From a virus, in IMG/VR virus record IMGVR_UViG_3300047409_000063, positions 1 through 44,263 of that record: a stretch of DNA of 44,263 bases; one strand, written 5' to 3'. The translations under genes were made by a program, and so were the position numbers. Positions within the stretch are counted from its first letter, which is position 1, and each line of letters starts with the position of its first letter. Below the pieces are notes generated by a model. It saw only the letters and a program-made list of their open reading frames with translations. It was not told the origin of the DNA and ran no database searches. Shown piece by piece: positions 21,395 through 29,315 of the stretch.

Positions 21395-23100
21395 GTCGAA
21401 CCAGACATTGCAGGATCAGGCTCGATCCCAGCGGCATAGGTCCAGACCGTCCCGGCCGGAATGCGCTGCTTGAACCGGATATAGCGGGCTTCGCGCCTCA
21501 AATTGACGTTGCCGGTTCGCGCCATCATCGCAATTTCGGTGCCTTGCGTCGGCGTGGCGTTCAAAGCCTGCCGCCACGAAACCGAGCCATAAACCGTTGG
21601 CGCATCCGTCACCGGCCTAAACCCGTTGACGAAGATTTCGGTTCCGGCCGTGCCCTGCTCGGCGCTCTCAAGCGTGGCTTCAAGGTTGGTGCCGGTAAAG
21701 AAACCCAGCTTATGCGAGCTATTGAACTGCGCTATTTGCGGCTGAACGGCTGTCGCGAATGAATCGAGACTGACGCCGAGCGCATCCAGCGAGGCTGAAA
21801 TGGCGTCGAGGTTTTCCAGGGTTAACCCGGTTTGCGAGACGCCGAGCAGATATTCCCCGCTCATGGCGATCTGGAACCAGCGGTCCAGCGCCGAGTCATA
21901 GCCAAGGATCTTGTCGTAAAGCCCGGTCGTGCCTGAAATCGACTTGTAAGCCCAATAAATGCGGCTTGAGCGCGGATCGGCGGCACCGATAAATAGCTGC
22001 AAGTTCGCCTTGTCAAGATCGATCAGAAATGTCCGGTCTACCCGCTCGCGTCCGATCTGCACGGGAACGCCGCCGGGATCGATCTTGAAGAAGCCTTGGC
22101 CGGCGTAGAAATAGATCGTGGCCCCCGCCCGGATGATCGAATACGGCGCATAAAGCCCCATGTCCTGCGTGATGCGCTCGATCTGGAAGATAAATGCCGA
22201 GCCTGGAATGTAGGACATCCGGCGCATGGCCTGATCCTGGAAGATCGTACCGAACTCGCCGCCAGCTACACCTCTGACAATGCCGCCGTCCGGTTCGTCT
22301 TGAAAATCGCTGCTATTGGTCCCAGAGGTCCATGAGGCCGAAGCGTTGAAACTGTTCAACCCAGACCATTGGATGCGATAGGGTTGCGAGAGAAGCCCGG
22401 ACAGCACGAGAAACCGACCGACCACGCTGATATAGGCCGCCTGCGGAGGCGAGCCCAGCGCCACGGCAAAGGCTCCGGCGGACGACAGGTCAAACACCTG
22501 CAACACCACGTTAGCCTGCGTGGCAAACACCAGATTGCCGGTCTGGGCGAACTGCCATTGCGAGGAAGCCGTCAGCGCCGAATAAATCGAGGTAACAGAC
22601 TGGACGCCGGATTGACTGCCCGTGGTATTGATGACCGAGCCGCCCGGCGTAGCCGAGATTTTGAACGAAGACCCGGAAAGGCTGGTCGCGCTGACGTAGT
22701 AGGTTGTCCCCGCCGTTATCCCGGTCGGAAGAGCGCCCGTGGTCGAGAACACAATCGGGTCATTCGCCGCGAATGTGTTGGTATAGGTGACGACGCCGGG
22801 CGTGGCGATCGAGATGGTGCATGTCGCCGGAAGGCTGACGTTCTTCCATGTGAAATCGGTATTGTTGAGTTGATAAAGCCTGTCCGACGTGCCGGCAAAG
22901 ATCGCAATCGATCCATCGGATTTCAGGGCATAGAAGCCACCACGGCAGGGCGCAGGAAGCGAGCCGGTCAGCGTTGCAAAATCGGGAAACGGGCCGTAAC
23001 CATCGCCACGCGGCAGCACGTTGAGGATATTGTGGACGCTGGAGCCTTGATAATCTGTGGTGTCCGGGCGGAAGTCCCCCCATGGGATCATCGCGGCCAT
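21391..23100 (-). CDS. Tail nozzle / stabilisation-type beta-propeller protein
   Basis: A 569-residue beta-rich protein. The start PWGDFRPDTTDYQGSSVHNI and NVLPRGDGYGPFPDF, then repeated strand blocks (RLYQLNNTDF, QWQFAQTGNLVFATQANVVL, GRFLVLSGL, RIYWAYKSI) are typical of podoviral tail-tube proteins that combine a propeller with nozzle domains, comparable to P22 gp10 or T7 tail tubular protein B. It overlaps the adaptor gene by one base. A short MAAM start is used. Confidence 0.65.
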   Translation of the reverse strand: MAAMIPWGDFRPDTTDYQGSSVHNILNVLPRGDGYGPFPDFATLTGSLPAPCRGGFYALKSDGSIAIFAGTSDRLYQLNNTDFTWKNVSLPATCTISIATPGVVTYTNTFAANDPIVFSTTGALPTGITAGTTYYVSATSLSGSSFKISATPGGSVINTTGSQSGVQSVTSIYSALTASSQWQFAQTGNLVFATQANVVLQVFDLSSAGAFAVALGSPPQAAYISVVGRFLVLSGLLSQPYRIQWSGLNSFNASASWTSGTNSSDFQDEPDGGIVRGVAGGEFGTIFQDQAMRRMSYIPGSAFIFQIERITQDMGLYAPYSIIRAGATIYFYAGQGFFKIDPGGVPVQIGRERVDRTFLIDLDKANLQLFIGAADPRSSRIYWAYKSISGTTGLYDKILGYDSALDRWFQIAMSGEYLLGVSQTGLTLENLDAISASLDALGVSLDSFATAVQPQIAQFNSSHKLGFFTGTNLEATLESAEQGTAGTEIFVNGFRPVTDAPTVYGSVSWRQALNATPTQGTEIAMMARTGNVNLRREARYIRFKQRIPAGTVWTYAAGIEPDPAMSGST

Positions 23101-23702
23101 TAGGGCGTAACGTCCAAGGTGCGAACGGCCATGCCTTGCCGTTCGTTAAAGTCCAACATGGCGATTTCGTTGAATACCTCATCCCGGCGGGTTTTCCATA
23201 AGGACGCCGCCTCGAATGCCTGCCCTTTGTTGAAGGCGTTGGCCTCACACAGCGAGCCGAACAAATAGGCGTCGGGATGGTTGGTGTAGAGCCAGTTCAG
23301 CGCACCAGATAGCGCTGGCGTGCGCTGGAAATAATCGAAAGTAAGGGCCGTATCGTCCGACGGGGCAAGCCGGAGATTGGTGCCCTCGATCGTGAATAAT
23401 ACCGGAATGCCTGACGTGATATTGAGATATTGCGCGTAGACGGTCGGCGCAACGTAGTTCAATTCATGGATCGGTTGGCCCGTCCACGTCACCCGGCGAT
23501 ACCCGAGATAATCCGCCGGTATCGTTGCAACGCCGCTCGATGGCGTCAGCGTGGCAGTCGTCTCCTGAAGCCGGACCTTTAGCTTTCGGGCCGCCGCACA
23601 TTCAAATAGCGTGATGAAATCGGGAATGTACGCCGTGAGGTCGTCACGGGCCAGCCAGTTCGCTATTTGCGTTTGCAGATCGGCGTAGCTAGCGAGCGCC
23701 AT
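23100..23702 (-). CDS. Tail adaptor protein (gp4 / tail tubular A-like)
   Basis: A 200-residue protein starting MALASYADLQTQIANWLARD, with FITLFECAAARKLKVRLQET and VATIPADYLGYRRVTW, followed by FDYFQRTPALSGALNWLYTN and HPDAYLFGSLCEANAF. These helices and strands match phage adaptor proteins that bridge portal and tail in podoviruses. Start 23702 forms TGATG with the stop of the previous gene. Confidence 0.75.
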   Translation of the reverse strand: MALASYADLQTQIANWLARDDLTAYIPDFITLFECAAARKLKVRLQETTATLTPSSGVATIPADYLGYRRVTWTGQPIHELNYVAPTVYAQYLNITSGIPVLFTIEGTNLRLAPSDDTALTFDYFQRTPALSGALNWLYTNHPDAYLFGSLCEANAFNKGQAFEAASLWKTRRDEVFNEIAMLDFNERQGMAVRTLDVTP

Positions 23703-24016
23703 CAGAAGACCCATCCCGTTTGCAGCTTAGGCTTTTCGACCTTGAGATAAGCATAGTCAGGGTCTTGCAGCTTCTTAGCTACCAGCCGATCCCACTCGGG
23801 CGAATACATCTGAAGCGTCGTGTTGCCCTTACGGTGTTCGTCATAGAACCAGTTCAGCAGAACGATATTTGGGATGCGGTGCGTATGCCGCCCCCAGTCA
23901 GAGTGTTGATCTTCCGAACGATTTTCTTTGTTCAGGTCCAGGATCGGTTCAACGTCCTGCACGTTAACGAAGGTGAGACATCTCTCACCTTCGTCTATGT
24001 AGAGTTTGCGTTCCAT
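23702..24016 (-). CDS. Hypothetical structural-region protein
   Basis: A 104-residue protein, start MERKLYIDEGERCLTFVNVQ, with TAATG coupling to the upstream gene. Strand-rich at first, then a helical LNWFYDEHRKGNTTL and a Lys-rich end. It sits between two virion genes, so a structural or assembly role is likely. No family is recognised. Confidence 0.6.
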   Translation of the reverse strand: MERKLYIDEGERCLTFVNVQDVEPILDLNKENRSEDQHSDWGRHTHRIPNIVLLNWFYDEHRKGNTTLQMYSPEWDRLVAKKLQDPDYAYLKVEKPKLQTGWVF

Positions 24017-24312
24017 TACTGGGTAATTTCCACCACAGAAACGGTCTGGATGGTCGGCGAGTAGATCGAAATCTTCTGCCCCGGCGTGACGGTGAAATGG
24101 TTTTCCCAATTTGGCGGGATCATGGCATCGGTCGCCGCCGCCGTGGGCGTTTGGTCGACTTTGGCATAACAAACCGCAGACGCCACGACGCGGATTTGGA
24201 ATGTCTGGCTACCGAACGCCGCCGAGGCCGCAGCCGTCGAAGTCGTTGCAACCGCTACGTTGTTGACGGTGCCGAGCCTGGCGCTGTCAACATTGGCAAA
24301 GCCTCGTGACAT
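24016..24312 (-). CDS. Hypothetical virion protein
   Basis: A 98-residue beta-rich protein, start MSRGFANVDSARLGTVNNVA preceded by GGAG. It has a compact beta fold (FQIRVVASAVCYAKVDQTP, HFTVTPGQKISIYSPTIQTV), like small head or tail attachment proteins. It is the first gene after the second UUCG terminator, so its level should be lower than that of the capsid gene. Confidence 0.6.
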   Translation of the reverse strand: MSRGFANVDSARLGTVNNVAVATTSTAAASAAFGSQTFQIRVVASAVCYAKVDQTPTAAATDAMIPPNWENHFTVTPGQKISIYSPTIQTVSVVEITQ

Positions 24313-24331
24313 TGAGTTGTCTCCAAAAGAG

Positions 24332-24355
24332 AAAAGGCCCGCCCGAAGGCGAGCC
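24332..24355 (-). terminator. Intrinsic terminator T2 with UUCG loop
   Basis: On the minus strand GGCTCGCC-TTCG-GGCGGGCC forms an 8-bp stem (one G-U pair) with a UUCG tetraloop, followed by TTTTC. It lies after the gene at 24361-24768 and before the next leftward gene. Confidence 0.8.
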
Positions 24356-24360
24356 AAGGT

Positions 24361-24768
24361 TTAGCCGCGACGAATAACGGCGTAGTAGTGAACGTGACCG
24401 CCAGCGGTGCCAGATCCGGTTGCGGCGAACTTGATAATGTCGCCTTCCAGACAGGTATTTGCAGCCGTGATGGTGGTATTTGCCGCAACGCCATTGGCAA
24501 TGATGCCGGAGACGCTAGCGCCGTCGAGATCGCCGATTGCCGAGCTTGACTGAGTAACGACCCAGTTTCCACCCGTGATCGCCGTCCCCGCGATCGAGGT
24601 CGTCACCGTCGCGTCGGCCGTCGAAAGAACGCTGCCGAGCGCAGAGCCGACTTCCTTGACCGTGCCCTTGAATGGCGCGGCAATAACGCCTGCAATGCCG
24701 GTCGCTAAACTTAATGCCGTGGTCGTGATCCTCACCTCATCGAGAGGATGAGCAATAGGTAGAGCCAT
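24361..24768 (-). CDS. Ala/Thr/Gly-rich virion protein, possible head decoration
   Basis: A 135-residue beta-rich protein, start MALPIAHPLDEVRITTTALS, ending VHYYAVIRRG. Composition (Ala, Thr, Gly, Ser) and place directly after the major capsid gene fit head decoration or stabilisation proteins. It is isolated by terminators on both sides (24785-24809 before it, 24332-24355 after it). The decoration role is inferred from position. Confidence 0.6.
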   Translation of the reverse strand: MALPIAHPLDEVRITTTALSLATGIAGVIAAPFKGTVKEVGSALGSVLSTADATVTTSIAGTAITGGNWVVTQSSSAIGDLDGASVSGIIANGVAANTTITAANTCLEGDIIKFAATGSGTAGGHVHYYAVIRRG

Positions 24769-24784
24769 TTAAGTAGCCTCCAAG

Positions 24785-24809
24785 AAAAAGGGCGACCCGA
24801 AGGCCGCCC
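24785..24809 (-). terminator. Intrinsic terminator T1 with UUCG loop after capsid gene
   Basis: On the minus strand GGGCGGCC-TTCG-GGTCGCCC (24809-24790) forms an 8-bp stem with one G-U pair and a UUCG loop, followed by TTTTTC. It lies 22 bases after the capsid gene stop and would let most transcripts end there. Confidence 0.85.
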
Positions 24810-24831
24810 ATAAGGTTGATGTTGAAGGCTC

Positions 24832-25791
24832 TTACGAGCTGGTGAGGTCGAAAACGCCGCCCGAGGCTTTTTCGTTTCTGCTCTCAAGTGTATACTGGCA
24901 CAGCACCGTCTCGGCGTCGCTGTCGCCGGTCTTTGCCAGCTTGTAGGTGTAGAAGTTACGGCCGGGCAATGGCGCGTAAGCCCACTTGTCCATTTCGAGC
25001 ACGAGAACATCTCGCGTCCGCATGAACAGGTCGGGCACCACGGAAAGCGTGCCGAAGTCGGAGGTATAGACATCTACCGCCGCCGTGATCTTCTTTTCGT
25101 TCGCGGCCTGCGTGGTGGTGCCGCGACCCGAGAACATCGAAAACGCCTGCTTGTTAAACGAACCAAGCAGAACCTTGGTAGGACGGCCGCCAGCATCATA
25201 GCACTTCTTCAGGACGCCCTTGAGCTGGTTTTCCGTGAACGCGCGCTGGGTGCCGTCGGTGCGGAGCGATGTGCCGTCCGCCGCAGTCGGGTCAACGCCG
25301 CTCGCACCCTTGTCGGTGTTGGTCTTGATCCATGACAGCGCATCCGCCAGCTTGGGAGCGGTAGACGTGTTGCCTGTAACCGCCGCTTGGTTGGCGCCGG
25401 TCAGGATCGCTTCGATATCGCGCTTCAGTTCCATGCCCTTGAGCATGATCTGATAGTCCATTTCGTTGCCGCGCCCAGCGTGGTCAACTGACTGCTGAGT
25501 GCCGGTCACGCGCGGAGTTTTGCGCGAGATTTGGCAGACGTTATTCAGACGAACGGTTACCGTGGTCGCGTCCGCTGCATAGCTGTCGTCGCCTTCCAAC
25601 TGCGCGTTGGAGGTAGAAGCCGCCGCGAGCGCCTGGGTCTGCCATTCGTGCTTGGTGGCTGATGCCTTGGAGCGCTCGATGCCCGAATAAAACGGGGTAA
25701 GCGTAGGGTCGATGCGGTAGATATCGTCGCCGAGGTCTTCACGATTGCCGATTGCGACCATCGATGTGAGGGCGGAAGTTGCGAGTCCCAT
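24832..25791 (-). CDS. Major capsid protein (DUF5309 / SU10-like)
   Basis: A 319-residue protein forming the head shell. DDIYRIDPTLTPFYSGIERS near the N-terminus, then WQTQALAAASTSNAQLEGDD and RVTGTQQSVDHAGRGNEMDY are typical of the DUF5309 / SU10-like capsid family (HK97 fold). The C-terminal half has DVYTSDFGTLSVVPDLFMRT and the strand LEMDKWAYAPLPGRNF, also characteristic. It follows the scaffold gene, and a strong terminator follows it. Confidence 0.88.
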   Translation of the reverse strand: MGLATSALTSMVAIGNREDLGDDIYRIDPTLTPFYSGIERSKASATKHEWQTQALAAASTSNAQLEGDDSYAADATTVTVRLNNVCQISRKTPRVTGTQQSVDHAGRGNEMDYQIMLKGMELKRDIEAILTGANQAAVTGNTSTAPKLADALSWIKTNTDKGASGVDPTAADGTSLRTDGTQRAFTENQLKGVLKKCYDAGGRPTKVLLGSFNKQAFSMFSGRGTTTQAANEKKITAAVDVYTSDFGTLSVVPDLFMRTRDVLVLEMDKWAYAPLPGRNFYTYKLAKTGDSDAETVLCQYTLESRNEKASGGVFDLTSS

Positions 25792-25796
25792 AGTAG

Positions 25797-26900
25797 TTAA
25801 CCTTTCCTGCCGGCGGCCCTTCGGAGACCGAGGATTTGCGCGCTTATTCTGATGGCGCGGTCGCCGCTGGCGTTTGCGAGTTGTTTGGTGAGGGCTTGGA
25901 TTTGCTGCGAGACGCCAGAACTGGCTGGTTTCGCAGTACCGGGACGCTGGACGGGAGGAAGCGGTTTAGCCGAAGCGGTTTTCGTGGCACTCTGGATGTC
26001 GGCTAGTTTCAAGCTGTCGGCGACGAGTTGCTGAAACCGATGGTCGTAAATGGAGAGCTTTTGCTTGCCATTGGCGTAATCGTTCAGTTCGTCTGGCTTG
26101 AAGCCGAGATCAGAGAGCCTTTCGGCCGCTCGTTTCATCAGCGCGGGGCCTTTGTCCTTGTCTGCAAGCTCCGGGATCAGGTCGGCCGCAAGAGCATTTT
26201 CCGCATTGACGTGTTGCGCCCATTCGGATTGCTGTTTTTGGCTCTGCTGAGACTTGGCCCGTTCCTGTTCGGCGTTGACAGCTTGCAACTTTGTCTGATG
26301 CGCCTGCCATTGCAGATATCGAAACGGATCTTCGCTCGCCAAGCGAGTAACGTCATCCACGGATCTGATATCCGCGAATGCCGATTGCTGGGCGTCCTGT
26401 AGGGTTTGCATCAAGGCCGGAAGTTGGGCCTCGTACTGCTGCTTTGCCTTTTCCGCCGCTTCACGCTCGGCCTGGATGGCCTTGCGCTGTTCAGCGATCT
26501 CGTTTTGGACTCGGCGCACCTCTGCACTGTCTTTGCTGGCCCGCTCGGTCAGGTATTCCTGGGTTGTGCGGGGTAAAGCGTTCCAATGCTCGGCTTGCTC
26601 CTTTGTCCAAGACCTCGGCAGGGCGAGTGGCGGTTCTGCAACCGGGTCGTCCTCCTGCGTCTCGCCGGTAGGCTGATCTGCATCAGCGGCGGCGTTGCCC
26701 TCATCGGGCAATTCTTCTTGCTCAACCGGAGCGGCTTCAGCCTTCTCGACGGGAGCGGGATCTTCTTTCTCTTGTTCGCGTTGGCGGCGAAGTTGGACCG
26801 CTTGTTCTAGGGATAGCTCGCTTGCGCCATCGTCCACGATAGGAATAACGGCAGCAATAGGCGCTTCCCCGCCCGTTTGGGCGGCGACTTGTTCAGACAT
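25797..26900 (-). CDS. Head scaffolding protein
   Basis: A 367-residue, strongly charged protein: an acidic N-terminal 110 residues (SELSLEQAVQLRRQREQEKE), a WTKEQAEHWNALPRTTQEYL motif frequent in phage scaffolds, then about 150 residues of coiled coil rich in Glu, Gln and Lys, and a basic C-terminus. It directly precedes the capsid gene, the usual order. Scaffolds guide capsid assembly and are then released. Confidence 0.8.
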   Translation of the reverse strand: MSEQVAAQTGGEAPIAAVIPIVDDGASELSLEQAVQLRRQREQEKEDPAPVEKAEAAPVEQEELPDEGNAAADADQPTGETQEDDPVAEPPLALPRSWTKEQAEHWNALPRTTQEYLTERASKDSAEVRRVQNEIAEQRKAIQAEREAAEKAKQQYEAQLPALMQTLQDAQQSAFADIRSVDDVTRLASEDPFRYLQWQAHQTKLQAVNAEQERAKSQQSQKQQSEWAQHVNAENALAADLIPELADKDKGPALMKRAAERLSDLGFKPDELNDYANGKQKLSIYDHRFQQLVADSLKLADIQSATKTASAKPLPPVQRPGTAKPASSGVSQQIQALTKQLANASGDRAIRISAQILGLRRAAGRKG

Positions 26901-26933
26901 AAATCTTCCTTGGGTTGGCCTGCTAGGACGGGA

Positions 26934-27224
26934 TCATATGATGCCAAACCGCTTTTTGCGCTCTTGGCCTTCAATGAGGTTCTTTAGGTCTACTTCGGCT
27001 AACTTGCCGCTGTCGTGGGTAACAACCAGCGCCATCATCAGTTTCTCAAGCAGGTTGACGGATTGCCAAACCCGCTCACGTTCATCTGGCGTTTTGCTCT
27101 GCTGCCAAAGCCTAATCAGTTCGTTGCGGACGCTTTCGGTGGCGGAGACGAAAGCCTCGTTCTTAAGCAGGCTATCGGCCCGCGCGCCGTCCGTCCGCGC
27201 TTTAAGCAGCTTGTCGTCGTTCAC
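26934..27224 (-). CDS. Hypothetical head-region protein
   Basis: A 96-residue helical protein, MNDDKLLKARTDGARADSLL, with a conserved-looking RNELIRLWQQSKTPDERERV WQ stretch and a basic KKRF end. Small helical proteins with this pattern often precede the scaffold gene in podovirus-like genomes. Its start overlaps the glycosyltransferase stop by 23 bases. No function assigned. Confidence 0.65.
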   Translation of the reverse strand: MNDDKLLKARTDGARADSLLKNEAFVSATESVRNELIRLWQQSKTPDERERVWQSVNLLEKLMMALVVTHDSGKLAEVDLKNLIEGQERKKRFGII

Positions 27225-28530
27225 CCAGAATTCCCTTTATCTTGTCGCGCACGTTGGCAATGCAGGGCGACCAGTCATCCTGCTTTTTCTGCCGGATCAC
27301 TCTCGCGCTGTCGTACCAGAGCGTCTTTTCGCTGTTCCGGTTCCAGCGCCAGTCCGAGTGATTGGTACAGAGGATGAAAACGGGCTTCCCCAATGCGCCG
27401 GCAACGTGAGCAACCGCTGTATCCACAGCGACAATCAGGTCCAGCGCTTGAATAAGTCTCGCAGTATCGCGCCATGTATTTGCCAGCGGTTCGAGGTTTG
27501 CGACAAACCCGTCATAGCCCAGCGCTGTCACCTCAAGGGCCGCGCCACCCTTCTGCAAGGAATAGAATGCGGTCCCTGGAATATCGAACAGCGGACAGAA
27601 CTCGGAGAACGCGATCGAGCGATGCGCGTCCATGCCGTATTCGGAATTACCGCGCCACACCAAGCCGATGTTGAGCTTGCCGCGTTTGGGTAGTTCATAC
27701 GGTTCGGCCTTGAAATATGGCTTGCCGCTTACTGAAGCGTAGTCGATGTCGGTGCGCCAGGGGACCGACATTGATCCAACGACATAATCGCACTCGAAAG
27801 GACCAGATAATGGGACAATGCCATCAATTCTGATATTATCGGCAACCAGATCAAGGAGTCCGTCAGCAGGCCCGCAAAGCAGGACTCGATCGGCGCCAAG
27901 CTCTCGAAGTCTCGGGATGTATCGGCAGAACTGGACGAAATCGCCTTGGCCTTCTTCGTGGTAGACGACAATCGTTTTGCCATTGAGATCTTGACCCTTC
28001 CAATACACCACATCGGGCGGCAGCTTTTGCTGGGCAATCAGCTTGCCGTTGTTCTTTAAGCGTTGCGCCGCGCACTCTTTGCGGATTTCAAACTGCCGAA
28101 AACCCTCTTGCAGGTCGCCGGACGCCAGCGTGGCAATCGCCCGGTCTTTCAGAATTTCAGGGTCGCCCGTGACCTTATAGGCTTGCATGTAATAGTCGGA
28201 GGCTTTGCGGTTTTCGTTCAGCGCGCGATAGGCGATGCCGACATGATGCAGGAACCGGCCGCGCCATTCGTCGTCAACCAGCGGCAGACCCTTCTGATAT
28301 AGCTTTAACGCCTGCTCGAAATGCCCGGTGCGGTGCAGCGCAGACGCATAGTTGAACAATGCGGAAATCTGTTCCGGCGCGATCTCATAGGCTCGTTTTG
28401 CGAGCGGCAGATAGTGTTTCCCGTATTCAATCTTTTGCGCGATGTTGGCGTATTGACCGACCAGCGCCGCAGTATCGTCAGGGTTGCGGATCAGTTGGTT
28501 ACAGGTGGCGCGGTAGTTCTCGACGTTCAC
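27202..28530 (-). CDS. TPR-containing glycosyltransferase (GT9/GT41-like)
   Basis: A 442-residue protein. Residues about 20-175 form tetratricopeptide repeats (AYEIAPEQISALFNYASALH, HFEQALKLYQKGLPL, AYRALNENRKASDYYMQAYK). The C-terminal half is a GT-B glycosyltransferase domain with HEEGQGDFVQFCRYIPRLRE, the GLVWRGNSEYG motif and VDTAVAHVAGALGKPVFIL, as in TPR proteins of the GT9/GT41 type. It would transfer a sugar, perhaps to Ser/Thr of a protein or to a surface glycan. It is embedded in the head module, next to an FkbM methyltransferase, so it is a cargo gene. Confidence 0.85.
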   Translation of the reverse strand: MNVENYRATCNQLIRNPDDTAALVGQYANIAQKIEYGKHYLPLAKRAYEIAPEQISALFNYASALHRTGHFEQALKLYQKGLPLVDDEWRGRFLHHVGIAYRALNENRKASDYYMQAYKVTGDPEILKDRAIATLASGDLQEGFRQFEIRKECAAQRLKNNGKLIAQQKLPPDVVYWKGQDLNGKTIVVYHEEGQGDFVQFCRYIPRLRELGADRVLLCGPADGLLDLVADNIRIDGIVPLSGPFECDYVVGSMSVPWRTDIDYASVSGKPYFKAEPYELPKRGKLNIGLVWRGNSEYGMDAHRSIAFSEFCPLFDIPGTAFYSLQKGGAALEVTALGYDGFVANLEPLANTWRDTARLIQALDLIVAVDTAVAHVAGALGKPVFILCTNHSDWRWNRNSEKTLWYDSARVIRQKKQDDWSPCIANVRDKIKGILGERRQAA

Positions 28531-29315
28531 GCGGCTTCCTTCATGACCCCGATATTCTCAAGCGTCTTGTCGTCCCTGTGGACCGCCAGGATATTCATCC
28601 CGCTCGGGAGCACGCGATAGCCCTCGTTGCGCAACGCCGCGGTAATTACTTCCTTGTCAGACTTCACGGTTTCAACAAACAGGATCGGCTTGCAGCGCTC
28701 GATGGTTTCGGCCGCGCCTTGCAGGGCTTCGGCTTCCATGCCTTCAACGTCGATCTTGAGCAGGTCCAGCCGTTCCAATCCCAGCCCGTCAATCGTGATG
28801 GCCTGCACCGTCGAGGTCGGCTTGGCGTAGTCGATCGATTGCCCGATGTGCTCGGTGCCGACCCTCGGCCTTAATTCAAATGAGCCGAACGAACCCTGTT
28901 GGGTATAGTCCGGCTCTGGTATGGACAACTCGCCGGAAACATCCGCCAGTGCTGCCCATATCGCCCGTGCATTGAAGCAATTCTGCAAGGTGATATTGCC
29001 TGCCAGCGCGTAGAATACCCGCTCCTGGGCCTCTACAGCGATGACAGACCCCCACTCCCGCATCAGGCGTGCCCATTCAAGGGTATGAACACCGATGTTG
29101 GCCCCTCCGTCGATGGCAACGACCCCATCACCGAAGTGATTGCGCCGGCATACTAACAAGTTCTTCAGGTTCTCCACGTCGCGCGGGTCATAACAGCGGT
29201 TTTCCATGATCTGGGCGCCGACGCCGTAAAAGTCGCCGCTCATCAAGTGATTGTAATCCATGCGGTTGACCAGCATCGGGCCGTGGTCGGAGGACGCCAG
29301 GACGAACGCGATCAT
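28527..29315 (-). CDS. FkbM family methyltransferase
   Basis: A 262-residue SAM-dependent methyltransferase. AIDGGANIGVHTLEWARLMR (about residues 92-111) is motif I; EAQERVFYALAGNI follows; DLLKIDVEGMEAEALQGAAE is the FkbM signature. Such enzymes O-methylate sugars or glycans. It overlaps the glycosyltransferase gene in ATGA style, which suggests that the sugar laid down by that enzyme is then methylated. An N-terminal MLVNRMDYNHLMSGDFYGV extension is typical of phage and rhizobial members. The acceptor is not known. Confidence 0.85.
   Translation of the reverse strand: MIAFVLASSDHGPMLVNRMDYNHLMSGDFYGVGAQIMENRCYDPRDVENLKNLLVCRRNHFGDGVVAIDGGANIGVHTLEWARLMREWGSVIAVEAQERVFYALAGNITLQNCFNARAIWAALADVSGELSIPEPDYTQQGSFGSFELRPRVGTEHIGQSIDYAKPTSTVQAITIDGLGLERLDLLKIDVEGMEAEALQGAAETIERCKPILFVETVKSDKEVITAALRNEGYRVLPSGMNILAVHRDDKTLENIGVMKEAA

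Noticed and set aside
22369-23103. 244-codon rightward Arg/Gly-rich frame
   Set aside because: It is antisense to the tail nozzle protein and has the high Arg/Gly content typical of shadow frames in GC-rich DNA.
26695-27693. 332-codon rightward frame
   Set aside because: It is antisense to the scaffold, a small helical protein and the glycosyltransferase, all with recognisable features; its own sequence is Ser/Arg-rich low complexity without motifs.
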